Shown here: one piece after another, positions 1-5,671 of the stretch
Layout: every line of letters starts with the position of its first letter
Position numbering within the stretch: the first letter of the stretch is position 1
NCBI GenBank assembly: GCA_023132545.1
Contig: JAGLYB010000008.1
Coordinates: 1 to 5,754, forward strand
DNA from: Candidatus Bipolaricaulota bacterium
GTDB lineage: Bacteria; Bipolaricaulota; Bipolaricaulia; UBA7950; UBA9294
Direction: 5' to 3'
DNA length: 5,754 nt
Program-made: the position numbers and the translations under genes
Notes under the pieces: generated by a model
The model's input: only the letters and a program-made list of their open reading frames with translations
Told to the model about the DNA's origin: nothing
Database searches by the model: none

Positions 1-999
1 CCGTCCATTCTCATTGCTCATCCCGGTCACAATTCCCTGCCTGCATCCTTGGAGATTCTGGCACGCATCCGCCGAGACGGCGGAGACGGCCGCATCCTGT
101 TCGGGGACACTGCCAACATCGTCCCGGAGCTGCAGCTCGAGCTTGTTTTGGCCTCTGCCTGGAAAGCGCTGAGATTCAGCCGCATCGGGCTGATCGGTGA
201 ACCTTCGGAATGGCTGATCGCCTCAGATGTCGATTCGGCGTTCTTGAAAGGACGCCTAGCCATCGATTTGGTTACCGTTGATATCAAGGAACTGATGGAC
301 CATATTCGTTCGGCCACCGTGTCGCGAAAGGAGTTGGCTGCGTTCACGCGTGAGGCCGAAGACATCATCGGACCGAATCCCGAAGACATCCGAGAAGCCA
401 TTACCGTATATCGAGGTTTACGCGCCTTGGTCGATGAGTATCGCCTTGCCGCATGCAGTGTCCGTTGCTTCGATCTGGTCGTCGATATGCATACGACCGG
501 GTGCTATGCCCTGTCCCGGCTGAACGACGAGGGCATTCCTGCTGGCTGCGAAGGTGACCTGCAAGCTTTGTTCTCACTTCACATCGCATCATTACTATCA
601 GGTCAGGTTGCATTCATGGGCAACATCGCATCCGTCGATACAGAGAACCAGATCGTCGGGCTCGCCCACTGCACGTGTCCGCTGTCAATGGCCATGCATT
701 ACACCGTCTACACGCATTTCGAGTCCGATCTCGGCATCGGCATCTCAGGAACCTTCCCCGAGGGCGCCTATACCCTATTTAGGCTGGGCGGCCAACGGCT
801 GGATCACCTGTTCGTTCGGGAAGGCCAGTTGGAGAATACCGAATTTCGCAATGACCTGTGCCGAACGCAACTTCACATTCGGATGTCAGAGCCGGTTGAT
901 GAGCTTCTTCATTCACCGTTAGGCAATCATCACATCCTGATTCCAGGACATCACCGCACCTCAATTGAAAGATTTTTCGAACGCCATTTGAAGGCCTGA
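1..999 (+). CDS. L-fucose/L-arabinose isomerase-like protein, 5'-truncated by window edge
   Basis: The frame is open from base 1, and the first residues (ILIAHPGHNSLPAS) already belong to the conserved fold, so the true start is upstream; the in-frame TTG at 49 is not a likely start. The C-terminal part matches the L-fucose isomerase C-terminal domain family: a Cys-Glu-Gly-Asp motif (Glu codon 550-552, Asp 556-558), an Ala-His-Cys-Thr motif (His codon 667-669), then THFES, LCRTQ and GNHHILIPG signatures. In characterised family members acidic and His residues of this domain hold the Mn2+ used for aldose-ketose isomerisation; the mapping onto these residues is my inference. The protein is expected to be cytoplasmic. 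The visible 332 residues run without a break to TGA at 997-999. The substrate cannot be told from sequence: many relatives in uncultured bacteria and archaea are annotated only as fucose isomerase-like. It is separated from the next gene by about 510 bp of repeats, so it is probably not in the same operon. Confidence 0.85.
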   Translation, partial: PSILIAHPGHNSLPASLEILARIRRDGGDGRILFGDTANIVPELQLELVLASAWKALRFSRIGLIGEPSEWLIASDVDSAFLKGRLAIDLVTVDIKELMDHIRSATVSRKELAAFTREAEDIIGPNPEDIREAITVYRGLRALVDEYRLAACSVRCFDLVVDMHTTGCYALSRLNDEGIPAGCEGDLQALFSLHIASLLSGQVAFMGNIASVDTENQIVGLAHCTCPLSMAMHYTVYTHFESDLGIGISGTFPEGAYTLFRLGGQRLDHLFVREGQLENTEFRNDLCRTQLHIRMSEPVDELLHSPLGNHHILIPGHHRTSIERFFERHLKA

Positions 1000-1019
1000 A
1001 TCTCGACTTGTCACCCAAC

Positions 1020-1083
1020 CCGGAAATCGCTTCAGGCGATTTCCGGAAGCAACGCGTGAGCAACGCAAAGCGTTGCCGTTGCC
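1020..1083 (+). repeat. Two-hairpin repeat, unit 1
   Basis: Hairpin A is a perfect 11-bp stem, CCGGAAATCGC (1020-1030) with GCGATTTCCGG (1036-1046) around a 5-nt loop. Hairpin B is a 7-bp stem, GCAACGC (1060-1066) with GCGTTGC (1070-1076) around AAA, followed by CGTTGCC (1077-1083). The outer GCAA/TTGC extension seen in the other units is also possible here (1049-1052 with 1079-1082), but it is separated from the stem by a 7-nt insertion on the 5' side. The unit begins 20 bp after the isomerase stop codon. There is no T-tract after it, so it does not look like an intrinsic terminator. Confidence 0.8.
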
Positions 1084-1210
1084 CGCTTCTTCCAGCGACA
1101 CCTCCAAGCCTGAAATCAGCTGAACAAACAGCCGAAGCAAGGGCCGATTCAGTCTGGAATTTCGTGCCATTGAGAATCGCGGGAGCAATCCTAAGCAACA
1201 ACCGCCACGA

Positions 1211-1261
1211 GAAGTCGCGAAGCGCAACTTCCCGCAAGCAGCTCGAAGAGCTGCCGTTGCC
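1211..1261 (+). repeat. Two-hairpin repeat, unit 2
   Basis: Hairpin A pairs GAAGT (1211-1215) with ACTTC (1227-1231) and GCG (1217-1219) with CGC (1223-1225), with one C/A mismatch between the two helices. Hairpin B pairs GCAGCTC (1238-1244) with GAGCTGC (1248-1254) around GAA. An outer GCAA (1234-1237) pairs with TTGC (1257-1260) across a 2-nt CG bulge. Three consecutive stem positions differ from units 1 and 3, yet all remain paired because the opposite strand changed too. Confidence 0.8.
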
Positions 1262-1271
1262 GTTCTCCCAA

Positions 1272-1323
1272 GGAACCTCCCGGGTTCCCATTCCTGCAAG
1301 CAACGCAGAGCGTTGCCGTTGCC
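1272..1323 (+). repeat. Two-hairpin repeat, unit 3
   Basis: Hairpin A pairs GGAACC (1272-1277) with GGTTCC (1283-1288) around a 5-nt loop; its sequence is unlike hairpin A of the other units. Hairpin B pairs GCAACGC (1300-1306) with GCGTTGC (1310-1316) around AGA. The outer GCAA (1296-1299) pairs with TTGC (1319-1322) across a CG bulge. The unit follows unit 2 by only about 10 bp and directly abuts the isomerase-tail remnant. Confidence 0.78.
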
Positions 1324-1326
1324 GTC

Positions 1327-1363
1327 ATCGAGCGCTTTTTTCGAACGTCACTTGCAAGCTTAG
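1327..1363 (+). pseudogene. Remnant of the 3' end of a second isomerase gene
   Basis: If one T of the six-T run at 1336-1341 is dropped, this stretch reads IERFFERHLQA followed by TAG. The intact isomerase upstream ends IERFFERHLKA followed by TGA. Ten of eleven residues agree and the one difference is Lys to Gln. At the DNA level most codons differ, and six differ only synonymously (ATT/ATC, GAA/GAG, AGA/CGC, CGC/CGT, CAT/CAC, GCC/GCT). This is the pattern of a paralogue or homologous allele that diverged while still coding. Upstream of 1327 the similarity stops at repeat unit 3, so the rest of the copy has been lost. The extra T shifts the frame, so the scrap is not functional. Chance similarity is the alternative but seems unlikely given the codon pattern. 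Confidence 0.65.
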
Positions 1364-1423
1364 AGCAACTGCATTCTTTTAAGGAACGCATAATATTCAT
1401 ATCCTCTTGACCAACCCAGTCCA

Positions 1424-1474
1424 AAGAATCGCCTTGGCGATTCTTGCAAGCAATTCGCAGAATTGCCAGTTGCC
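1424..1474 (+). repeat. Two-hairpin repeat, unit 4
   Basis: Hairpin A is a 9-bp perfect stem, AAGAATCGC (1424-1432) with GCGATTCTT (1437-1445) around CTTG. Hairpin B pairs GCAATTC (1450-1456) with GAATTGC (1460-1466) around GCA, and the outer GCAA (1446-1449) pairs with TTGC (1470-1473) across a 3-nt bulge. The hairpin B stem differs from units 1-3 with compensating changes on both arms. The unit ends 24 bp before the ribosome binding site of the DUF3467 gene, so it would lie in the leader of that message if transcription starts upstream of it. Confidence 0.8.
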
Positions 1475-1497
1475 AGCTACCATGCTCACATCCCTAT

Positions 1498-1503
1498 GGA
1501 GGT
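1498..1503 (+). promoter_or_regulatory. Ribosome binding site that fixes a TTG start
   Basis: GGAGGT is a near-perfect Shine-Dalgarno sequence and lies 9 nt upstream of the in-frame TTG at 1513. The first in-frame ATG, at 1528, is 24 nt away, too far to be served by it. The farther-upstream in-frame TTG at 1444 lies inside repeat unit 4. Confidence 0.75.
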
Positions 1504-1512
1504 GATGATTCA

Positions 1513-1791
1513 TTGCCAGAACGAAAGATGCAGATTGCAGCCGATACTGAAACCCGACGAGGCCATTACTCAAATCTCGCCCTGATTTCCCACCGTAAAG
1601 AAGAGTTCATCGTCGACTTCCTGATGATCGATCCACAGACCCAATCTCCCAAGGGTGATCAAGCCATTCTGACTTCCCGTGTCATCGTGAATCCTGGACA
1701 CATGAAGCGCCTGTATCAAGCCATCGGGGAAAACATCCAGCGATACGAAAAGAATTTCGGCAAGATCGTGTTGCCTCCGACATTGACGTAG
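1513..1791 (+). CDS. DUF3467 family protein
   Basis: This is a 92-residue cytoplasmic protein without signal peptide or membrane segment. It carries the features I associate with the DUF3467 family: HYSNLALISH (about residues 18-27), EEFIVDF (30-36), a Ser-Arg-Val-Ile-Val-x-Pro-x-His-x-Lys-Arg-Leu stretch (55-67), and a C-terminal YEKNFGKI (78-85). The family is widespread in bacteria and its biochemical role is not established, so no function is assigned. The TTG start at 1513 is chosen because of the strong GGAGGT upstream; a start at ATG 1528 would remove five residues outside the conserved core. The stop codon is 21 bp from the next start, so it is probably co-transcribed with the prenyl synthase and ispH. 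Confidence 0.8.
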   Translation: MPERKMQIAADTETRRGHYSNLALISHRKEEFIVDFLMIDPQTQSPKGDQAILTSRVIVNPGHMKRLYQAIGENIQRYEKNFGKIVLPPTLT

Positions 1792-1812
1792 AGATCTGAA
1801 TCGGGAGTTCTC

Positions 1813-2811
1813 ATGAAGCTCGCGTTTCTCGACAAATACCGTGACGTCCTCCGAACAGGCCTGGCCCAGGCTCTACACGGAGATGACGCCACCCGCCAGA
1901 TGCTGCGGTATCACGTAGGTCTGGAAACCGCCAAGGGGAAGCCGGCCAATGCCTTGGGCAAGCTGCTTCGTCCCTCATTGGTTCTGTTCGTAGCCGATGA
2001 ACTGGGCACAGACCTTGGATCTGCTATGCCAGCGGCCATCTCCCTGGAGCTAATCCACAATTTTTCTCTCATCCACGACGACATTGAGGACGAGGATGTT
2101 CAGCGACGCGGGCGGGCGACAGTTTGGTCACTGATCGGGGTTGCCAAGGCCATCAATGCCGGCGATTTGATGAGTACGCTGGCAATAATGGAAGGAACCA
2201 AGGCTTCGCCCGAGACTGTGGAGTGCTTGCTGGACGCCATGCGTGATTTGGTGGACGGCCAATCCATGGATCTGGACTTCGAGTCACGTTGGGTCACGCT
2301 GTCCGAATACCGCGCTATGATTCAGCTCAAGACCGGCGCTTTGTTCCGCTGTGCCTTTGAATTGGCCGGCATCGTAGCGGCAGTTCCTCCAGAAATAATC
2401 AAGCGGTTGGCCTCATTCGGAGAGGAATTAGGAATGGCGTTCCAGGTTCGCGATGATATGCTGGGAGTTTGGGGGGATAAAGGCCAACTGGGCCGTCCCG
2501 CCGGGTCTGATCTGAGAAGGCGGAAGAAGGCTTATCCCCTGATAGCAACCCATGAACGCGCGTCCGATATCGATCGTAGATTCCTTGAGCGGGCCATGAA
2601 GACCAAGCCGGTAACTGACGCCGATATCGAGAAGATCATGAGCCTGATGGATCGTTTAGGAATTCGCTCTGACGGAGAAGTACGCATGCGCGCCCACCTT
2701 CAAGAGGCCGTCAAACAGTTGCCCTACATCCCCTTTTCGGAAGACGGGTTGCAAACCCTAGGTGACCTGTTCGAGGGTCTCACCGCCTTCATGAAACCAA
2801 CTGAAGCATAG
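1813..2811 (+). CDS. trans-Polyprenyl diphosphate synthase (FPP/GGPP synthase family)
   Basis: This 332-residue all-alpha class I prenyltransferase condenses IPP with an allylic diphosphate. The first Asp-rich motif is DDIED (Asp89, Asp90, Asp93), followed by Arg98-Arg99; Lys173-Thr174 gives the LKTG motif; and the second Asp-rich region is QVRDDMLGVWGD (Asp214, Asp215, Asp222). The last Asp of the usual second DDxxD is replaced by Gly218. The sequence continues GSDLRRRKKAYP (231-242), in the style of the DDxLGxWGD subgroup. Phe84 at the fifth position before DDIED, with no two-residue insertion in that motif, resembles type I (archaeal-like) GGPP synthases, so a product near C20 is inferred, not shown. 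A GGGAG at 1803-1807 precedes the ATG. The ispH start is only 11 bp downstream, which links this enzyme directly to precursor supply. Confidence 0.9.
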   Translation: MKLAFLDKYRDVLRTGLAQALHGDDATRQMLRYHVGLETAKGKPANALGKLLRPSLVLFVADELGTDLGSAMPAAISLELIHNFSLIHDDIEDEDVQRRGRATVWSLIGVAKAINAGDLMSTLAIMEGTKASPETVECLLDAMRDLVDGQSMDLDFESRWVTLSEYRAMIQLKTGALFRCAFELAGIVAAVPPEIIKRLASFGEELGMAFQVRDDMLGVWGDKGQLGRPAGSDLRRRKKAYPLIATHERASDIDRRFLERAMKTKPVTDADIEKIMSLMDRLGIRSDGEVRMRAHLQEAVKQLPYIPFSEDGLQTLGDLFEGLTAFMKPTEA

Positions 2812-2822
2812 GGAGCCTGTCC

Positions 2823-3662
2823 ATGGAAGTCGTTCGAGCTGGTGTGTTGGGATTCTGTGGAGGCGTTCGTCGAGCCGTGGCCATGATTGAGGACGCAGCC
2901 GATCGATTCGAAACGATCTACACATTGCACGAGATCGTTCACAACCAACACGTCATGGAGCAGTTAAAAGACAAGGGCGTCATCCTGGTGGACTCTCTTT
3001 CGGAAATCCCGGAGGATGCAGCCGTCGCCCTTACTGCGCACGGCGCACCGCTGCCAATGATCGCCGCGATTCGTGCGCGGAAACTGAACCTCGTCGATGC
3101 CACTTGCCCCATCGTGAGGGATGCTCAACGAGTGGTGGCTGAGAATTCAAAATCCCAGCGCTTCACCTTCATCTTTGGCGATCGATATCACCTCGAAGTT
3201 CGCAGCCTTCTTTCGCACGCCGTCGTCAATGCTGTGGCTACAGAATCGATAGATGGATTGGAATTCCCCTCCGAAGGAAGGCTCGCCCTCGTGAGCCAGA
3301 CCACCAAGTCGCTCGAAGCACTCCAAGCGTTCGCTGAGAAGCTAATCGCGCGATTGGGAACGAAGACCGACCTCATCGTCCAGGACACCACCTGTCCGGA
3401 ACCGGTGGCCCGTTATCGTGCCGCGAGAGAGCTTGCAGCCGGCGTGGATGCCATCGTCGTGGTCGGCAGTCCCAACTCTGCCAACACCCGCAACTTGCAC
3501 CAGGTCTGCCAAGAGAGCGGGAAACCAACTTTCTTCTTGGAATCCGCAGCGGATATCGATGGTTCGACCTTTGTCGGGTACAGACGCATCGGCCTAACTG
3601 CCGGTGCCTCGACTCCGGATTGGGTTATTGATTCAGTAGAACAGGGATTCCAGCAGTTGTAA
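2823..3662 (+). CDS. ispH: 4-hydroxy-3-methylbut-2-enyl diphosphate reductase (IspH/LytB), divergent
   Basis: IspH is the last MEP-pathway enzyme; it reduces HMBPP to IPP and DMAPP with a [4Fe-4S] cluster. All three cluster cysteines are in place: Cys12 in GFCGGVRRAV, Cys95 in DATCPIV and Cys191 in DTTCP. Substrate-binding residues are also recognisable: His40 (VHNQHV), His73 (AHGAP), His123 and Glu125 (YHLEV), QTT at 159-161, the NSAN stretch at 217-220, and Ser263 in AGAST. At 279 residues it is slightly short but complete. Several consensus positions deviate: the usual HPEV is HLEV, HGV is HGA, and the Arg-Gln after the third cysteine is Arg-Tyr. It may be a distinct subgroup or a second paralogue. 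AGGGAG overlapping the upstream stop codon serves as ribosome binding site, which supports translational coupling with the prenyl synthase. Confidence 0.9.
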   Translation: MEVVRAGVLGFCGGVRRAVAMIEDAADRFETIYTLHEIVHNQHVMEQLKDKGVILVDSLSEIPEDAAVALTAHGAPLPMIAAIRARKLNLVDATCPIVRDAQRVVAENSKSQRFTFIFGDRYHLEVRSLLSHAVVNAVATESIDGLEFPSEGRLALVSQTTKSLEALQAFAEKLIARLGTKTDLIVQDTTCPEPVARYRAARELAAGVDAIVVVGSPNSANTRNLHQVCQESGKPTFFLESAADIDGSTFVGYRRIGLTAGASTPDWVIDSVEQGFQQL

Positions 3663-3677
3663 GTCAATCTCCCCCGC

Positions 3678-3705
3678 GTTTGTCTCTCACATAATGAGAC
3701 GAAAC
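3678..3705 (+). terminator. Weak hairpin after ispH, possible terminator
   Basis: GTTT-GTCTC (3678-3686) pairs with GAGAC-g-AAAC (3696-3705) with one bulged G (3701) and a 9-nt loop. It sits 15 bp after the ispH stop and before the aconitase promoter, where an operon end is expected. The stem is AT-rich on its outer half and no T-tract follows, so intrinsic termination is doubtful. Confidence 0.25.
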
Positions 3706-3723
3706 CTGCCTTCTCATCGCACT

Positions 3724-3751
3724 TTGCGAGATCGCTTTGTCGTGCTATAAT
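3724..3751 (+). promoter_or_regulatory. Extended -10 sigma-70-type promoter for aconitase
   Basis: A perfect TATAAT lies at 3746-3751, preceded by TGC at 3743-3745, which gives the extended -10 form. TTGCGA at 3724-3729 matches four of six -35 consensus bases with a 16-bp spacer. Transcription would start near 3758 and leave a leader of only about 20 nt before the ATG at 3779. This is the clearest promoter in the window. Confidence 0.65.
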
Positions 3752-3765
3752 CCCCGCCACTTGAG

Positions 3766-3770
3766 AGAGG
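3766..3770 (+). promoter_or_regulatory. Ribosome binding site fixing the aconitase start
   Basis: AGAGG lies 8 nt before the ATG at 3779. An in-frame ATG-less extension back to TTG 3737 would start upstream of the -10 box, so that alternative start is rejected. Confidence 0.65.
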
Positions 3771-3778
3771 TGATCGTC

Positions 3779-5671
3779 ATGTCTCAGACGATAACGGAGA
3801 AGATTCTCGCGAACCACGTTCGTGAGGGCACTCAGGAGCGCGGGCAGGAAGTCGGGATTCTCATCGACCAATGCCTAACGCAGGACTCGACCGGAACGAT
3901 GGCGTGGCTGGAGTTCGAAGCACTCGGACTCGACCGCGTAAAGGCAGATCTGGTGGTCTCGTATTCCGACCACACATCGCTTGGATTCAAGGGTGAATCC
4001 ACCGATGACCACATCTTCCTACAGACCATCGCGTCGCACTATGGAGCCAAGTTCTCCAAGAACGGCAACGGTGTTTGTCACCAGATCCAGTACGAACGGT
4101 TCGGGATTCCGGGTAAGACCCTCATCGGGTCTGACTCGCACACCCCCACCGGTGGAGGACTGGGGATGCTGGCCATCGGGGCCGGAGGAATGGACGTAGC
4201 CGTCGCCATGGGTGGCGGACTCTTCTACCTAACTGTTCCGAAGATGATGAAGATCGTGCTCACCGGCAAGCTTTCAGCCAACGTCTGTGCCAAGGACGTT
4301 GCCCTGGAGATTCTACGCCGCATCTCCGTCAAGGGCGGCGTCGGCTACTTCCTTGAGTACGCCGGCCCCGGGATTAAGACACTGACCGTGCCCGAGCGCG
4401 CCACCATCACCAACATGGGGACTGAAACCGGAGCCACCTCGTCCATCTTTCCGTCCGACGAAGTCACCCGTGAGTTTCTGCGGATGCAGGGCCGAGAAGC
4501 GGACTGGGTTGAGCTCAAGGCCGACAACGATGCCGTCTACGACAAAGTGATCGAACTCGATCTCTCGACGATCAAGCCGCTGGTAGCCATGCCCGGCATG
4601 CCGGACAACGTGTTCGATATCGAAGAAGTCGCGGGCACGAAGCTCGATCAGATTTTCATCGGATCCTGCACCAACGGCTCGTACTTCGACATCAAGATCG
4701 TGGCCGAAATGCTCAAGGGTGAGAAGGTCTGTCGGGACATTGATGTCATCGTGTCTCCCGGCTCACGCCAGTCGTGGGAGATGTTGATGGAAGACGGCAG
4801 CTTCCTGGAGCTAACCAAAGCCGGTGTCCGCATGATTGAACCCGGATGCAATGCCTGTATCGGCATCGGTTTCGTGCCCGGCAACGGACACCTGTCGCTA
4901 CGTACTGTCAACCGTAATTGGGCCGGTCGCGGTGGCAGCAAGTTCGGCAAGCTGGCGCTCTGCGGACCCCAAGTTGCAGCCGCTTCAGCACTGACCGGAA
5001 TAATTGCCGATCCTCGCGATCTGCCGACCGTCGAAGTCATAGTCGATCATCTGACAGTCGATGATTATCTCATCCTCGATCCTAAGGGCCCCGAGGTCGA
5101 TATCCGACGCAGCCCGAATATCGTCGCAATGGGAAATCAGACGCCAATCGAGCCCGTTCTCAAGGGTGAGGTTCTGCTTAAACTCGGCGACGATATCTCG
5201 ACGGACGCGATCCTGCCCGCAGGTCCGATGACACAGCATCTACGTTCCAACCTGCCGGAGATTTCGAAGTTCACCTTCTGCTACGAAGACGAGACATTCG
5301 CGCAACGGGCGGTCGACGCCAACGGCGGATTCCTTGTCGGCGGCGACAACTATGGTCAGGGCTCGTCACGCGAGCACGCTGCATTGGCACCTTGGCACCT
5401 TGGCATCAAGGCCGTTTTCGCCAAGACATTCGCGCGGATCCATCACGCGAACCTCGTCAACATGGGCATCGTACCTCTGACCTGCGACACCGATGGGATC
5501 GATCAAGGCGATCAGCTCGAGATCGACGTCTCCAACCTCGACGCTCAAATGGTTCTGAAGAATCTGACTAAGGGGACCGAGATTCCCGTTCAGAACCCGC
5601 TGTCGGACCGAGAGAAGAAGATGCTCCGAAAAGGCGGCCTCCTTGCTTACACAGCTGCGCGGAATGCGTAG
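3779..5671 (+). CDS. Aconitate hydratase, short single-chain (Aquifex-like) type
   Basis: This 630-residue [4Fe-4S] enzyme would interconvert citrate and isocitrate through cis-aconitate in the TCA cycle. Cluster ligands are Cys297 in IGSCTNGS and Cys357 and Cys360 in GCNACIG. Active-site motifs include SDH (63-65), GSDSHTPTGG (117-126) and, in the C-terminal swivel domain, NYGQGSSREHAALAP (524-538) with the catalytic-type Ser/Arg. Domains 1-3 span about residues 1-445, and the swivel domain runs from about 461 to the end. It is much shorter than AcnA or AcnB (roughly 860-890 residues) and matches the compact aconitase type, which resembles a LeuC-LeuD-like architecture in one chain. Homoaconitase or another family member is possible, but no lysine- or leucine-pathway gene is nearby. 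The start at 3779 is set by the promoter and by AGAGG; it has its own promoter and is separated from ispH by 116 bp. Confidence 0.9.
   Translation: MSQTITEKILANHVREGTQERGQEVGILIDQCLTQDSTGTMAWLEFEALGLDRVKADLVVSYSDHTSLGFKGESTDDHIFLQTIASHYGAKFSKNGNGVCHQIQYERFGIPGKTLIGSDSHTPTGGGLGMLAIGAGGMDVAVAMGGGLFYLTVPKMMKIVLTGKLSANVCAKDVALEILRRISVKGGVGYFLEYAGPGIKTLTVPERATITNMGTETGATSSIFPSDEVTREFLRMQGREADWVELKADNDAVYDKVIELDLSTIKPLVAMPGMPDNVFDIEEVAGTKLDQIFIGSCTNGSYFDIKIVAEMLKGEKVCRDIDVIVSPGSRQSWEMLMEDGSFLELTKAGVRMIEPGCNACIGIGFVPGNGHLSLRTVNRNWAGRGGSKFGKLALCGPQVAAASALTGIIADPRDLPTVEVIVDHLTVDDYLILDPKGPEVDIRRSPNIVAMGNQTPIEPVLKGEVLLKLGDDISTDAILPAGPMTQHLRSNLPEISKFTFCYEDETFAQRAVDANGGFLVGGDNYGQGSSREHAALAPWHLGIKAVFAKTFARIHHANLVNMGIVPLTCDTDGIDQGDQLEIDVSNLDAQMVLKNLTKGTEIPVQNPLSDREKKMLRKGGLLAYTAARNA

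Larger units (their letters stand above)
1000..1512. other. Gene-free intergenic region with structured repeats
   Basis: This stretch has no credible intact gene. Open frames exist across it on both strands, but they run through hairpin repeats, lack a ribosome binding site and give low-complexity Arg/Ser/Cys-rich peptides. It holds four two-hairpin repeat units (1020-1083, 1211-1261, 1272-1323, 1424-1474), the remnant of an isomerase paralogue (1327-1363), and a ribosome binding site at the 3' end for the DUF3467 gene. Bases 1106-1210 look like unstructured spacer, apart from scattered GCAA-type words. No convincing promoter for the downstream operon could be identified, although one must lie here or upstream. 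Confidence 0.8.

Noticed and set aside
1020..1046. Intrinsic terminator of the isomerase gene
   Set aside because: The stem is strong and well placed after the stop codon, but no T-tract follows and the same hairpin type recurs three more times as part of the repeat.
779..1303. Open frame of 174 codons on the - strand
   Set aside because: Antisense to the conserved isomerase C-terminus and to hairpin repeats; no recognisable domain.
1008..1382. Open frame of 124 codons on the + strand across the repeat region
   Set aside because: It starts at a TTG without ribosome binding site, consists largely of translated hairpin repeats (Arg/Ser/Cys-rich), and crosses the isomerase remnant out of its coding frame.
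1389..1394. CATAAT as a -10 box for the DUF3467-prenyl synthase-ispH operon
   Set aside because: No acceptable -35 hexamer at 16-18 bp upstream; likewise the TTGACC at 1407-1412 has no -10 partner at proper spacing.
1020..1474. CRISPR array
   Set aside because: The repeated units are not near-identical direct repeats, spacing is irregular, and the stem sequences vary; no cas gene is present.
1444..1512. N-terminal extension of the DUF3467 protein from TTG 1444
   Set aside because: The extension is translated repeat unit 4, and the strong GGAGGT lies downstream of it and points to TTG 1513.
3737..3778. N-terminal extension of aconitase from TTG 3737
   Set aside because: It would begin upstream of the -10 box; ATG 3779 has a well-spaced AGAGG and gives the expected aconitase N-terminus.
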